DNA from: Rubrivivax sp. A210
GTDB taxonomy: Bacteria; Pseudomonadota; Gammaproteobacteria; Burkholderiales; Burkholderiaceae_C
DNA length: 64,000 nt
Assembly: GCF_904426505.1 (NCBI RefSeq)
Contig: NZ_CAJGBN010000023.1
Location: 372,001 to 436,000, forward strand
Direction: 5' to 3'
A model generated the notes under the pieces. The model searched no databases. It was not told the origin of the DNA and saw nothing but the letters and a program-made list of their open reading frames with translations. How positions within the stretch are numbered: position 1 is the first letter of the stretch; each line of letters opens with the position of its first letter. The translations under genes and the position numbers were made by a program. This document shows, piece after piece, positions 1 to 9,369 of the stretch.

Positions 1-564
1 CAGCACCGGCACCGGCCCGTGTACGCGCTCGGCCGCCAGGTAGAGGTGGAGGAACTCGCTGCGCAGCACCACATCCACGCCCTGGGCGCTGCTGCCTATG
101 AGCTGGGCGCCGCCGCTGAGCTGCATCTCGCTGCCGTCACCTGTGCCCACGGCATAGCGCGCGCTGGCCAGGGTGGAGCGGCCGTCCGGCGCGTAGGCGT
201 GGATCTGCACGCCCTCGATCTCGATGCGGTCGCTGGCCGGAAAGTGGCGCATGCGCGCGCCTTCGATGCGCAGCTTGAGCCGGCCACCGGCGTCGAAACG
301 CTCAAGGGCGAACTGCGTCATCGTGTAGTCGGGGTCGGCGCTGGCGCCGCGCTCGGCCGGCGGTGCAGGCGGCCTCGGCGAATGCTTGGCCAGCCACCAG
401 GTGGCCAGGGCCAGCAAGGCCATCAGCAACAGCGGCAGGTACGACGAGAGCGCGTGGCGCAGGCGCAGATGCCAGGGCGTGTCGGCGCGCGGCCCGGCGC
501 CACGCACCGGGCCCAGTGAGATCGGCACCTCGGGCAGATCGGGCAGGTGGAGCTCGACACTCAC
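1..564 (-). CDS. lptC: LPS export protein LptC (3' end outside window)
   Basis: Probable bitopic inner-membrane component of the Lpt machinery, which passes lipopolysaccharide from LptBFG to LptA. I read 188 codons from a GTG at 564 to the window edge, so almost all of a protein of the usual 190-210 residues is visible. After about 38 polar residues there is one hydrophobic segment (SSYLPLLLMALLALATWWL), then a periplasmic domain with the LptC-like pattern YTMTQFALERFDAGGRLKLRIEG followed in the same frame by strands resembling the OstA-like beta-jellyroll. The GTG overlaps the kdsC stop (GTGA at 561-564), so kdsD-kdsC-lptC look translationally coupled. lptA and lptB would be expected just beyond position 1. 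The start is inferred from the overlap; the family call rests on topology and operon position. Confidence 0.85.
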   Translation of the reverse strand, partial: MSVELHLPDLPEVPISLGPVRGAGPRADTPWHLRLRHALSSYLPLLLMALLALATWWLAKHSPRPPAPPAERGASADPDYTMTQFALERFDAGGRLKLRIEGARMRHFPASDRIEIEGVQIHAYAPDGRSTLASARYAVGTGDGSEMQLSGGAQLIGSSAQGVDVVLRSEFLHLYLAAERVHGPVPVL

Positions 565-1133
565 TGGCCGTCCAGCGTGCGGGTCTGGGCCTCCAGCAGC
601 CCGGCATAGCGGCCGGCGGCCATCAGCAGCAGGTCGCAGAACTCGCGCGCCGCGCCCAGCCCGCCGGCGGCCGCGGTGACGTGGTGGGCCACGGCCAGCA
701 CCTCGGCATGCGCGTTGGGCGGCGCGCAGGCAAAGCCGGCACGCAGCAGCAAAGGCAGGTCGGGCCAGTCGTCGCCGATCACCGCCACCTCGGGCCAGGC
801 CAGGCCCAGCGAAGCCAGCAGCGGCTCGGCCGCAGCCAGCTTGTCGTGCACGCCGTAGACCGCGTGCACCAAGCCCAGATCGGCCACTCGCCGCCGCACG
901 GCCGGCGAATCGCGGCCGGTGATGATGAGGGGCGCGATGCCGCCGGCCTGCAGCAGCTTGAGGCCATGGCCGTCCAGCGTGTGGAAGGCCTTGAAGACCT
1001 CGCCCCCTTCGCCGATGTAGAGGCGCCCGTCGGTGAGCACGCCGTCGACGTCGAAGATCGCCGCCTTGATGCCGAGGCCCGCACCCTGGGCGCGCAGCAG
1101 CAACTCGGGCGCGAAGCTCAGCGCCGCCGCCAT
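561..1133 (-). CDS. kdsC: 3-deoxy-D-manno-octulosonate 8-phosphate phosphatase KdsC
   Basis: HAD-superfamily phosphatase that releases phosphate from Kdo-8-phosphate, the third step of Kdo synthesis for LPS. The 190-residue product has HAD motif I as FDVDGVLTDG near residue 26 (both Asp present), motif II in LIITGRDS, the conserved Lys in VHDKLAA, and motif III/IV in VIGDDWPDLPLL. It has no cap domain, as usual for the tetrameric C0-type KdsC. The ATG at 1133 overlaps the kdsD stop (TGATG), and its stop overlaps the lptC start. The same frame stays open further upstream inside kdsD, but that stretch is antisense-like low-information sequence and is not counted. Confidence 0.95.
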   Translation of the reverse strand: MAAALSFAPELLLRAQGAGLGIKAAIFDVDGVLTDGRLYIGEGGEVFKAFHTLDGHGLKLLQAGGIAPLIITGRDSPAVRRRVADLGLVHAVYGVHDKLAAAEPLLASLGLAWPEVAVIGDDWPDLPLLLRAGFACAPPNAHAEVLAVAHHVTAAAGGLGAAREFCDLLLMAAGRYAGLLEAQTRTLDGQ

Positions 1134-2131
1134 CAGATCACCTTGGCGCGCATCAGGTCGTTGGAATTGAGCGCGCCGACCAGCAAACCCTGGCCATCGA
1201 TCACCAGCACGCTGGTGATGCGGTGCTGCTCCATCACCTCGGCCGCCTCGACCGCCAGCGCGTCTTCGCGCACCAGGCGCGGGCTGCTGTGCATGACGTC
1301 GGCGGCGCAGAGCGTGCGCAGATCGGCGCCGCGCTCGATCAGGCGGCGCAGGTCGCCGTCGGTGAAGATGCCGACGGCGCGGCCGGCGGCGTCGGCGACG
1401 GCGGCAAAGCCCAGGCCCTTGCCGGTCATCTCGCGCAGCAGCTCGTGAAAGTGAGCCGCGGGCGCGACGCGCGGCACGGCCTCGCCGCTGCGCATCAGAT
1501 CGCGCACATGCATCAGCAGCTTGCGGCCCAGGCTGCCGCCGGGGTGGGAGCGCGCGAAGTCTTCCTCGCGGAAACCGCGCGCATCGAGCAGGGCCACGGC
1601 CAGCGCGTCGCCCAGCGCCATTTGCGCCGTCGTGCTGGCGGTGGGCGCCAAGTTGAGCGGGCAGGCCTCTTCCTCGACCGCACTGGACACCACCCAATCG
1701 GCATGGCGAGCCAGCGTCGAGCCGGCCTGGCCGGTCATCGCCACCAGGGTGACGCCCAGGCGGCGCAGCGCCGGCAGGATGGCCGCCAGCTCGTCGCTCT
1801 CGCCGCTGTTGCTGATGGCCAGCACCACATCACCCGTCATCAGCATGCCGAGATCGCCGTGGCTGGCCTCGGCCGGATGCACGAAGAAGGCCGGCGTGCC
1901 GGTGGAGGCCAGCGTGGCGGCAATCTTGCGGCCCACATGGCCGCTCTTGCCCATGCCCATCACGACCACGCGGCCGCGGCATTCGAGCATCACCTGCACC
2001 GCCCGCGCAAAGCCGGCGTCCTGGCGCGCAGCCAACGCCAGCAGCGCACGCGCCTCGATCTCGAAAGTGCGCGCCGCCAGTGCCAAGGCACGGGCGGCGT
2101 CGAAAGCTTGGGGTGGGAGGGCGGGCGGCAT
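1133..2131 (-). CDS. kdsD: D-arabinose 5-phosphate isomerase KdsD
   Basis: Interconverts ribulose 5-phosphate and arabinose 5-phosphate, the first committed step to Kdo. The 332-residue length is typical of KdsD/KpsF. The N-terminal SIS domain (about 40-175) shows GMGKSGHVGRKIAATLASTGTP and the loop SNSGESDEL. Two CBS repeats follow (about 208-265 and 275-330), with FTDGDLRR in the first. The His in ASHGDLGML is in the position of the catalytic His of the E. coli enzyme. It is the first gene of the kdsD-kdsC-lptC run and is divergent from the antiporter gene, with only 28 bp between start codons, so the two promoters must be very close or overlap neighbouring coding sequence. Confidence 0.95.
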   Translation of the reverse strand: MPPALPPQAFDAARALALAARTFEIEARALLALAARQDAGFARAVQVMLECRGRVVVMGMGKSGHVGRKIAATLASTGTPAFFVHPAEASHGDLGMLMTGDVVLAISNSGESDELAAILPALRRLGVTLVAMTGQAGSTLARHADWVVSSAVEEEACPLNLAPTASTTAQMALGDALAVALLDARGFREEDFARSHPGGSLGRKLLMHVRDLMRSGEAVPRVAPAAHFHELLREMTGKGLGFAAVADAAGRAVGIFTDGDLRRLIERGADLRTLCAADVMHSSPRLVREDALAVEAAEVMEQHRITSVLVIDGQGLLVGALNSNDLMRAKVI

Positions 2132-2159
2132 GCGGGGGTTGGATACATTCTAGGCATCC

Positions 2160-4160
2160 ATGGCCTCCACCCTCGCCCTCGTCCTGCTGTATCTGGTGGC
2201 CGCGGTCATCGGCGTCGTCGCCTGCCGCTCGCTCAGGCTGCCGCCCATGCTGGGCTATCTGGTGGTGGGCGTGCTGATCGGCCCCAATGCGCTGGCCCTG
2301 GCCAAGGACACGGCCAGCGTCAAATACCTGGCCGAGTTCGGCGTCGTCTTCCTGATGTTCGTGATCGGGCTAGAGTTCAACTTGCCCAAGCTGCGCAGCA
2401 TGCGCACCCTGGTCTTCGGCCTCGGTCTCAGCCAGGTGGGGCTCACCATCGTCGGCACCCTGGCCGGCCACTGGGCGCTGATGCAGGGCTACCACGCCCT
2501 CACCGGCCGGCCCTGGGGCATGGGCTGGCAGGGCGCGGTGGTGCTGGGCGGCGCCATCGCGATGAGCTCCACGGCCATCGTCGTCAAGCTGATGGCCGAG
2601 CGGCTGGAGATGGAAAGTGAGCACGGCAAGCGCGTGATGGGCGTGCTGCTGTTCCAGGACTTGGCCGTGGTGCCGCTCTTGGTGCTGATTCCGGCGCTGG
2701 GCTCGCCGGCCGAGGAACTGATGATCGACATGGGCGCGGCCGGGCTCAAGGCCGCGGCGCTGCTGGCCCTGCTGCTGGTGGGCGGCCAGCGCGTGATGCG
2801 CTGGTGGCTCACCCAGGTGGCGCGGCGCAAGAGCGAGGAGCTGTTCATCCTCAACCTGCTGCTCATCACACTGGGCCTGGCCTTTCTCACCGAGCTGGCC
2901 GGGCTGTCGCTGGCGCTGGGTGCCTTCGTCGCCGGCATGCTGGTGGCCGAAACCGAATACAAGCACCAGGTCGAGACCGACATCCGCCCCTTCCACGATG
3001 TGCTGCTGGGCCTGTTCTTCATCACCATCGGCATGAAACTCGACTGGCGCCCGGTGCTGGCGCAATGGCCGCTGGTGCTGGTGCTGACCACCGCGCCGGT
3101 GCTGGCCAAGGCGGTGCTGGTGGCGGCGCTGGCGCGGGCCTTCCACGCCACGCCGGGGGTGGCACTGCGCACCGGCCTGTATCTCGCGCAGGCGGGCGAA
3201 TTCGGCTTCGTGCTGCTGACCCTGGGCGCCGAGCGCGGCCTGGTGGCGCCCGAATGGATGAGCCCGGTGCTGGCCAGCATGGTGCTGTCGATGCTGGCCA
3301 CGCCCTTCGTCATCCACTACAGCAACCACATCGTCAACAAGCTCAGCGCCAGCGACTGGCTGATGCAGTCGGTGGCGCTGACCTCCATCGCCAAGCGCGC
3401 CATCGCCACCGAGCGCCACGTCATCATCTGCGGCTATGGCCGCAGTGGCCAGAACCTGGCGCGGCTGCTGGCGCCCGAGCACATCCCCTACATGGCGCTG
3501 GACCTCGACCCCGACCGCGTGCGCCAGGCCGCCGCCGCCGGCCAAAGCGTGGTCTTCGGCGACGCGGCGCGGCTGCAAAGCCTGATGGCCGCCGGCCTGG
3601 CGCGCGCCGCCGCGGTGGTGGTGACCTACCACGACACCGCCTCGGCGCTGAAGATCCTGTCGCAGGTGCAGGCCCATGCGCCGCGCGTGCCGGTGATCGT
3701 GCGCACGCTGGACGACGCCGACATCGAGAAGCTGCGCGCCGCCGGCGCCACCGAGGTCGTGCCCGAGGCCATCGAGGGCAGCCTGATGCTGGCCGGCCAT
3801 GCGCTGGCCCTGGTGGGCGTGCCGATGAAGCGCGTCATCCGCATCACGCGCGATGCGCGCGACGCCCGTTACAGCCTGCTGCGCGGCTACTTCCACGGCG
3901 CGGACGACGACACCTTCGACGAGCTCGACCAGGCACGGCTGCAAAGCGTCACCGTGCCCGAGGCGGCGCGTTGCATCGGCCAGACCCTGGACGACCAGGC
4001 CCTGCACGCGGTGGGCGTGAGCGTGGTCTCGGTGCGGCGCGTCAGCGGCGGCGTGGTCGCCTCCGACCCCTCGCACCTGCTCGCCGCTGGCGACACCCTG
4101 GTGCTCTCGGGTCTGCCCGAGCCGCTGGCACTGGCCGAAGAGAAGCTGCTGCGCGGCTGA
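2160..4160 (+). CDS. Kef-type monovalent cation:proton antiporter with RCK domain
   Basis: CPA2-family membrane protein of 666 residues, probably exchanging K+ or Na+ for H+. The first ~395 residues are hydrophobic with 12-13 likely membrane segments and the family landmarks [14 protein letters not shown] and [13 protein letters not shown] cytoplasmic RCK/TrkA-N Rossmann domain starts near 420 ([15 protein letters not shown], then the acidic residue in LDLDPDR), and a TrkA-C-like domain closes the protein (about 580-660). The start [13 protein letters not shown] is the first ATG and lies 28 bp from the divergent kdsD start; pairing of kdsD with such an antiporter is common in Burkholderiales. 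KefB, KefC and YbaL-type names cannot be separated by eye. Confidence 0.9.
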   Translation: MASTLALVLLYLVAAVIGVVACRSLRLPPMLGYLVVGVLIGPNALALAKDTASVKYLAEFGVVFLMFVIGLEFNLPKLRSMRTLVFGLGLSQVGLTIVGTLAGHWALMQGYHALTGRPWGMGWQGAVVLGGAIAMSSTAIVVKLMAERLEMESEHGKRVMGVLLFQDLAVVPLLVLIPALGSPAEELMIDMGAAGLKAAALLALLLVGGQRVMRWWLTQVARRKSEELFILNLLLITLGLAFLTELAGLSLALGAFVAGMLVAETEYKHQVETDIRPFHDVLLGLFFITIGMKLDWRPVLAQWPLVLVLTTAPVLAKAVLVAALARAFHATPGVALRTGLYLAQAGEFGFVLLTLGAERGLVAPEWMSPVLASMVLSMLATPFVIHYSNHIVNKLSASDWLMQSVALTSIAKRAIATERHVIICGYGRSGQNLARLLAPEHIPYMALDLDPDRVRQAAAAGQSVVFGDAARLQSLMAAGLARAAAVVVTYHDTASALKILSQVQAHAPRVPVIVRTLDDADIEKLRAAGATEVVPEAIEGSLMLAGHALALVGVPMKRVIRITRDARDARYSLLRGYFHGADDDTFDELDQARLQSVTVPEAARCIGQTLDDQALHAVGVSVVSVRRVSGGVVASDPSHLLAAGDTLVLSGLPEPLALAEEKLLRG

Positions 4161-4206
4161 TGCGTCGGCGCCAGGCGGGTGGCCGGCGCCTGCCTATCAT
4201 CACGCC

Positions 4207-4764
4207 ATGGCCGCCGACCCCAGCACCCCACCCGCGCAATACATCAAGGACCACATCCGCACCGTGCCCGACTGGCCGGCGCCGGGCGTGCAGTTCCGCG
4301 ACATCACGCCGCTGCTGGCCAATCCGCGCGTCTTCCGCGTGCTGATCGACCAGTTCGTGCACCGCTATTTCGAGACCCGGCCCGACGCCGTGGCCGGGCT
4401 CGACGCCCGCGGCTTCATCATCGGCAGCGTGCTCGCCTACGAGCTGGGCGTGGGCTTCGTGCCCATCCGCAAGAAGGGCAAACTGCCCTTCGCGACGGTG
4501 GAAGAAACCTACGAGTTGGAATACGGCAGCGCCACGGTGGAGATGCACACCGACGCCGTAGTCCCCGGCTCGCGCGTGGTGCTGATCGACGACCTCATCG
4601 CCACCGGCGGCACCATGATGGCCGGCAAGAAGCTGCTCGAACGCATGGGCGCCACCATCATCGAAGGCGCGGCCATCGTCGACCTGCCCGAGCTGGGCGG
4701 CTCGGACAAGCTGCGCGCGGCCGGGCTGGCGCTGTTCACGCTGGTGGATTTCGAGGGGCACTGA
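4207..4764 (+). CDS. apt: Adenine phosphoribosyltransferase
   Basis: Salvage enzyme making AMP and pyrophosphate from adenine and PRPP in the cytosol. At 185 residues it has the usual Apt length. Landmarks are [17 protein letters not shown] at the N terminus, [11 protein letters not shown], the flexible-loop region RKKGKLPF, and the PRPP-binding signature [16 protein letters not shown] near residues 120-135. It begins 46 bp after the antiporter stop and may share its transcript. The start ATG gives the normal N terminus. Confidence 0.96.
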   Translation: MAADPSTPPAQYIKDHIRTVPDWPAPGVQFRDITPLLANPRVFRVLIDQFVHRYFETRPDAVAGLDARGFIIGSVLAYELGVGFVPIRKKGKLPFATVEETYELEYGSATVEMHTDAVVPGSRVVLIDDLIATGGTMMAGKKLLERMGATIIEGAAIVDLPELGGSDKLRAAGLALFTLVDFEGH

Positions 4765-4926
4765 GCCTCCACCGGCCTGACCGGCCTGTCGGCCGGATTG
4801 ACACATTCCCACACACAGGCGCGCCAGCAATGCGCCAACTCGCTGTCCTGCCAAGGATTTCTCGCGGTGGCGTGGTATTCGCTTGGCGAACCCAGGCCCA
4901 TTGGCTTGCACAAGGACAACTCCCCC

Positions 4927-5721
4927 ATGAGACTGCTCGACACCCTCGCCCACACCGCGCGCCCGTTGCGTGCCGTAGCGGCAGCCGCCGCACTCGTCGC
5001 CACCACCGTGGCCCCAACGGCGCAAGCCGCCGTCGTGCTGATCCAGTCCGGGGCGGGGGTCATGCTGACGACCGACCTGAATGCCTACTTCAACAGCCTG
5101 TCGGGCGTCACCTCCTCGGTGATCGGCGACGCAGCACCACTGTCCGCTGCCGCGCTGGCGGGTGTGGACCTGTTCATCGGCGAAGCCATGGCCAGCACCG
5201 ACAGCTACTCGGCAGGCGAACTCAGCGCGCTGACGGCCTACGTCACGGGCGGCGGCACGGCCTTTCTGGCAGCCGAGAACAATGGCTTTGCCGCGGCCAT
5301 TGCCGCCGTCAATGCGGCAGCGGCAAACATGGGCTCGACGATGAGCGTCTCCGCAGCGCAGATCGAGGGCGGTTGCGGCCTGGTCACGGCCAGCGGCGCC
5401 CAACTGGCGGGCTCGCTGATGGCCGGGGTCTCGTCGTTTTCCTGGGGCTGCGGTTCCCGGGTCAACGGTGGCACGACCGAGCTGTTCGCAAGCAACCTGA
5501 GCGACCGCGTCATCGCCTCCCAGGCCATCGGCGCCGGCCATCTGGTGATTGCCGGTGACAGCAACCTCGCCAACAACGGCATCGCCGCGGGCAACCGTAC
5601 CTTCTTCGCCAATCTGCTGAACATGGGCTCGACCCACACCGTGCCCGAGCCCGGCACGCTGCTGCTGGTGGCACTGAGCGGCCTGGGCATGCTCGCCTCC
5701 AGCCGCCGCCGCGCCGGCTGA
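4927..5721 (+). CDS. PEP-CTERM sorted exported protein, function unknown
   Basis: Predicted secreted or envelope protein of 264 residues. The ATG at 4927 has an AAGGA ribosome site about ten bases upstream and gives a signal peptide with hydrophobic core AAAALVATTVAP and a likely cleavage after AQA. The C terminus is a textbook PEP-CTERM sorting tag: VPEPGTLLLVALSGLGMLA followed by SSRRRAG, for cleavage by an exosortase encoded elsewhere. The mature part is rich in Ala, Gly, Ser and Asn with no enzyme motif; residues such as DLFIGEA and TAYVTGGGTAFLAAENNGF recall glutamine-amidotransferase-like folds, but this is weak. It is convergent with mnmE. The reading frame stays open upstream to 4798, but no start there has a ribosome site. 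Confidence 0.85.
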   Translation: MRLLDTLAHTARPLRAVAAAAALVATTVAPTAQAAVVLIQSGAGVMLTTDLNAYFNSLSGVTSSVIGDAAPLSAAALAGVDLFIGEAMASTDSYSAGELSALTAYVTGGGTAFLAAENNGFAAAIAAVNAAAANMGSTMSVSAAQIEGGCGLVTASGAQLAGSLMAGVSSFSWGCGSRVNGGTTELFASNLSDRVIASQAIGAGHLVIAGDSNLANNGIAAGNRTFFANLLNMGSTHTVPEPGTLLLVALSGLGMLASSRRRAG

Positions 5722-5754
5722 AACCACTGGCGCCAGCTCGGCAAGCGACCTGCG

Positions 5755-7146
5755 TCACTTGCCGATGCAAAACCCAGCGAAGATCTCGCCCAGCAGGTCT
5801 TCGCTGCTGAACTCGCCGGTGATCTCGCCCAGCGCGCGATGCGCCAGGCGCAGTTCCTCGGCCAGCAGGTCCAGCGCGGCGTCGCGGGCGGCGGCGTGCA
5901 GTTGCGCCAGGCGCAGATGCTCCTGCGTGCGGCGCAGCGCCTGCACATGGCGGGTGCGGGCAATCAGCAGTCCTTCGGGAGCGGCCTGCCAGCCGGCCTG
6001 GCGCAGCAAGGCCTGGCGCAGCGCATCGATGCCGGCGCCGGTGCGCGCCGAGAGCGCCAGTCCGCCGGCCGGCGGCACGGCGGCACCGGCCACATCGGCC
6101 TTGTTGTAGACCTCGATGCGCGCCAGCGCCGCCGGCAGCCGCGCCGCGATGGCGCGGTCGGCTTCGTCGTAGCCGGGCTCGCCCAGGCGAGCCAGGTCGT
6201 GCAGGAAGAGCACGGCGTCGGCCTGCCCAATGGCCTGCCAGCTGCGTGCTATGCCAATGCGCTCCACCGCGTCGGCGGCCTCATGGTCATGGCGCAGGCC
6301 GGCGGTGTCGACCACATGCAACGGCACGCCTTCGATCTGTATCGTCTCGCTGACCTTGTCCCGCGTGGTACCGGGGATGGGCGTGACGATGGCCAGCTCG
6401 GCACCGGCCAGGGCATTGAGCAGCGAGCTCTTGCCGACATTGGGCTGGCCGGCGATCACCACCTGCATTCCCTCGCGCAGCAGCGCGCCCTGGCGCGCAC
6501 GCGCCAGCGCCGCGGCCACGGCGTGCTCGATGCCGTCGAGCTGGGCGCGCGCACCGGCCTTCTCGAGAAAGTCGATCTCCTCCTCGGGAAAGTCCAGCGT
6601 CGCCTCGACCAGCATGCGCAAGCGCACGGTGTGCTCGGCAATCTGCCCAACCTGCTGCGAGAACTCGCCGCTCAACGAACGCGCGGCCGAACGCGCCGCG
6701 GCCTCGGTGCTGGCAGCGATGAGATCGGCCACCGCCTCGGCCTGGGCGAGGTCCATCTTGTCGTTGAGGAAAGCGCGCTCGGTGAACTCGCCCGGCCTTG
6801 CCAGGCGCAGGCCGATGGCAGCGCCAGCCTCCAGGCAGCGCGCCAGCAGCAGCTGCAGCAGCACCGGGCCGCCGTGGGCCTGCAACTCGAGCACGTCTTC
6901 GCCGGTGTAGGAATGCGGGGCCGGAAAGTGGATCGCCAGGCCGCGGTCGAGCGGCGCGCCATCGGCACCCGCCCCCGACCCGATAAAAGGCAGCAGCGTG
7001 GCCATGCGCGGCGCCAGCGGGCGGCCACAGATGGCGGCGATCAGCGGCGCCAGGTCGGGCCCCGAGGCACGCACGATGCCCACCGCGCCACGGCCGGGGG
7101 CCGAGGCGATGGCGACGATGGGATCGGAAAGGGCGGCGGCGCGCAT
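5755..7146 (-). CDS. mnmE: tRNA modification GTPase MnmE (TrmE)
   Basis: With MnmG it installs the (carboxymethyl)aminomethyl group on wobble U34 of several tRNAs. The 463-residue product has the N-terminal tetrahydrofolate-binding domain ([19 protein letters not shown], then [17 protein letters not shown]), a helical domain, and an inserted G domain with P-loop [14 protein letters not shown], switch II DTAGLR and the base-specificity motif NKAD. It ends in the conserved CIGK. The start [13 protein letters not shown] at 7146 was chosen because upstream in-frame codons add 42 low-information residues. It lies in the usual place after yidC, 206 bp downstream of its stop. Confidence 0.96.
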   Translation of the reverse strand: MRAAALSDPIVAIASAPGRGAVGIVRASGPDLAPLIAAICGRPLAPRMATLLPFIGSGAGADGAPLDRGLAIHFPAPHSYTGEDVLELQAHGGPVLLQLLLARCLEAGAAIGLRLARPGEFTERAFLNDKMDLAQAEAVADLIAASTEAAARSAARSLSGEFSQQVGQIAEHTVRLRMLVEATLDFPEEEIDFLEKAGARAQLDGIEHAVAAALARARQGALLREGMQVVIAGQPNVGKSSLLNALAGAELAIVTPIPGTTRDKVSETIQIEGVPLHVVDTAGLRHDHEAADAVERIGIARSWQAIGQADAVLFLHDLARLGEPGYDEADRAIAARLPAALARIEVYNKADVAGAAVPPAGGLALSARTGAGIDALRQALLRQAGWQAAPEGLLIARTRHVQALRRTQEHLRLAQLHAAARDAALDLLAEELRLAHRALGEITGEFSSEDLLGEIFAGFCIGK

Positions 7147-7293
7147 CGGGGGTGTTCGATTCTGGCGCGCCGCCGACGGCGGGTGTGGCGCGGGCTGGAG
7201 AGGGAGGAGGGCCGCGTGGATCTCCTGCCCGGTCTCCTGAGCCGGCCTCTTTGAAGACCGGGTCGCCCGCATGAACCGATGGTCGGCACCGCG

Positions 7294-7333
7294 GGCGGTG
7301 GCTTCAACCCCCGCTCAGGGGAAGCCCGCCGCC
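7294..7333. other. Imperfect inverted repeat between yidC and mnmE
   Basis: Arms GGCGGTGGCTTC (7294-7305) and GAAGCCCGCCGCC (7321-7333) pair with one bulge around a 15-nt loop. On the minus strand the hairpin would form shortly after the yidC stop and about 150 bases before the mnmE start. There is no T tract, so it is at best an mRNA processing or weak termination signal. The rest of the 206-bp gap shows nothing recognisable. Confidence 0.25.
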
Positions 7334-7352
7334 ACGGCGTGATCTCTGCACG

Positions 7353-9038
7353 CTACTTGCCCAGCACGCCCAGCTGCTTGTTGATGAACCACTGCTGGGC
7401 GATCGAGAGGATGTTGTTGGTCAGCCAGTACAGCACCAGGCCGGCCGGGAAGAAGAAGAACATGAAGCCGAAGGCCAGCGGCATGATCCACATCATCTTG
7501 GCCTGCACCGGATCGGGCGGCGTCGGGTTGAGCCAGACCTGGAACAGCGACGACAGCGTCATCAGCGTCGGCAGGATGTACCAGGGGTCCTTGGCCGAGA
7601 GGTCGGTGATCCACAGGATCCAGGGTGCGTTGCGCATCTCCACGCTGGACAGCAGCACCCAGTACAGCGCGATGAAGAAAGGCATCTGCACGAAGATGGG
7701 CAGGCAGCCGCCGATGGGGTTGACCTTCTCCTCGCGGTAGATGCGCATCATCTCCTGCTGCATTTCCTGCGGCTTGTCCTTGTAGCGCTCCTTCAGGTCG
7801 GCGACGCGGGGCGCCACCGCCTTCATCTTGGCCATGCTGCGGTAGGCGCTGGCATTGAGCCAGTAGAAGGCGATCTTCAGCACCACCACCAGGGCCACGA
7901 TGGCCCAGCCCCAGTTGGCCAGCAGCCCGTGCAACTGGGTCAGCAACCAGAACAGCGGCTTGGACAGCACGGTCAGCCAGCCGTAGTCCTTGACGAGATC
8001 CAGACCCGGCGCCAGCGCAGCGAGCTTGTCTTCCTCCTGCGGGCCGGCAAAGAGCGTCGCGTCCAGCGCCTTGGTGGCGCCCGGCGCCACTTCGCCCAGC
8101 GGCAGCACCATGGCCACGGTGTAGTGGTTCTCGGCCACCTTGGCGGTGCGGAACTCGCGCAGGCCCGTCGTCGGCACCAGCCAGGCGCTGGCGAAATAGT
8201 GCTGCACCATCGCCACCCAGCCGTTGTCGGCGCTCTTGTCGTGGCTGGCACTGCCCTTGGCGATGTCCTTGAAGTCGACCTTGTGGAACTTGTTGGCGTC
8301 GGTGTAGACGGCCGGGCCGGTGAACGTGAAGTAGAAGCTCGACTCGCCCTCGGGCGGGTTGCCGTCGCGCGCCAGCTGCAGGTAGAGCTGGGGTGAGAGC
8401 GCAGTGCTGCCCCCGTTGACGAACTCGTGGCGCACCGCCACCGTGTAGCTGCCGCGCTTGAAGGTGTAGATCTTGGCCAGCTTGTGGCCGCCGGGGCCGG
8501 TGGCCTCGAAGCGCAGGCTCAGTTCGTTGGCGCCGGCGGTGAGCGTGCGCTCGCCGGGCACGACACTCATGGCCGTCAGGTGATTGGGCAGGGCCGCGCC
8601 GGCCTGGGCCGCGATGAGGCCGGTCTGGGCCACGTACAGGCGCTTGGGACTTTGCTCGAGCAGCACGACGTTGCGCGTCGGGTCGATCGGATCATGGTGG
8701 GCCAGCAGTTCCAGCCGCACGAGCGAGCCGCCCAGGCTGTCGAAGGTGGCCTTGACGACATCGGTGGTCAGCGTCACCTGCTCGCCGCTGGGCGGCGCCG
8801 CCGCCGGCACGGCGGCCGGCGCGGCAGCCGTGGCGCCAGGCACGGCGGCCGGCGCGGGCACGCCTGCCGTTGCCGAGGCCGCCGGCATGCCGCCCGAGGC
8901 CGCGCCGGCCGCCGCCACCGGGCGGGTGTTGGGACCGAACATCGAGGCATGGCCGTTGTGCTTCTGCCACGCGTCCCAGATCAGGACGAGCGACATCGAG
9001 AAGACCACCCACAGCAGGGTGCGGCGTATATCGGTCAT
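7353..9038 (-). CDS. yidC: Membrane protein insertase YidC
   Basis: Inner-membrane insertase working alone or with SecYEG. At 561 residues it is a full-length Gram-negative type. The start MTDIRRTLLWVVFSMSLVLIWD provides the N-terminal signal anchor. An Ala/Pro-rich linker (about 35-85) leads into the large periplasmic beta domain (about 90-330). The core 60KD_IMP domain follows, with GCLPIFVQMPFFIALYWVL, the WFINKQLG tail and five hydrophobic segments. Its ATG overlaps the yidD stop (ATGA at 9035-9038), consistent with the rpmH-rnpA-yidD-yidC operon. Confidence 0.97.
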   Translation of the reverse strand: MTDIRRTLLWVVFSMSLVLIWDAWQKHNGHASMFGPNTRPVAAAGAASGGMPAASATAGVPAPAAVPGATAAAPAAVPAAAPPSGEQVTLTTDVVKATFDSLGGSLVRLELLAHHDPIDPTRNVVLLEQSPKRLYVAQTGLIAAQAGAALPNHLTAMSVVPGERTLTAGANELSLRFEATGPGGHKLAKIYTFKRGSYTVAVRHEFVNGGSTALSPQLYLQLARDGNPPEGESSFYFTFTGPAVYTDANKFHKVDFKDIAKGSASHDKSADNGWVAMVQHYFASAWLVPTTGLREFRTAKVAENHYTVAMVLPLGEVAPGATKALDATLFAGPQEEDKLAALAPGLDLVKDYGWLTVLSKPLFWLLTQLHGLLANWGWAIVALVVVLKIAFYWLNASAYRSMAKMKAVAPRVADLKERYKDKPQEMQQEMMRIYREEKVNPIGGCLPIFVQMPFFIALYWVLLSSVEMRNAPWILWITDLSAKDPWYILPTLMTLSSLFQVWLNPTPPDPVQAKMMWIMPLAFGFMFFFFPAGLVLYWLTNNILSIAQQWFINKQLGVLGK

Positions 9039-9364
9039 GGCAGGTTCCGGGTCGGCGGTGGGGCGTCGGGCGCCTTGGCGCACAGGCGGGTGAAAAGGCC
9101 CGCGGCGGGGTTGGAAAGGCGCTCGGGCACGGGATCGCACCCGCCATCGCACCAGGGCTGGCAACGCAGCAGGCGCCAGCCGGTGAGGGCGCTGCCGGCC
9201 AAGGCGCCATGGCGCTGCAAGGCCTGCAGCGCATAGGCCGAGCAAGTGGGCTCGAAGCGACAGGCATTGCCCAGCCAGGGCTTGAGGAAGAAGCGGTAGC
9301 CGCGCACGGCGGCCATCAGCACACGCCGAGGCAGCCCCTGCAGGCGCGCCCACATTGTCTTCAT
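9035..9364 (-). CDS. yidD: Membrane protein insertion efficiency factor YidD
   Basis: Small DUF37/YidD protein (109 residues) associated with YidC-dependent insertion. The diagnostic segment RGYRFFLKPWLGNACRFEPTCS is present in one run, followed by the Cys-containing LLRCQPWCDGGCDPVP. Either of two in-frame ATGs, at 9364 (MKTMWARL) or 9355 (MWARL), could serve as start; the longer is given. It sits 5 bp after the rnpA stop and overlaps yidC by four bases. Confidence 0.93.
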   Translation of the reverse strand: MKTMWARLQGLPRRVLMAAVRGYRFFLKPWLGNACRFEPTCSAYALQALQRHGALAGSALTGWRLLRCQPWCDGGCDPVPERLSNPAAGLFTRLCAKAPDAPPPTRNLP

Positions 9365-9369
9365 GGCGG

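Noticed and set aside
2370..4076. Long antisense frame across the Kef-type antiporter
   Set aside because: Its product is a His/Gln/Arg-rich mirror of a clear membrane-protein gene.
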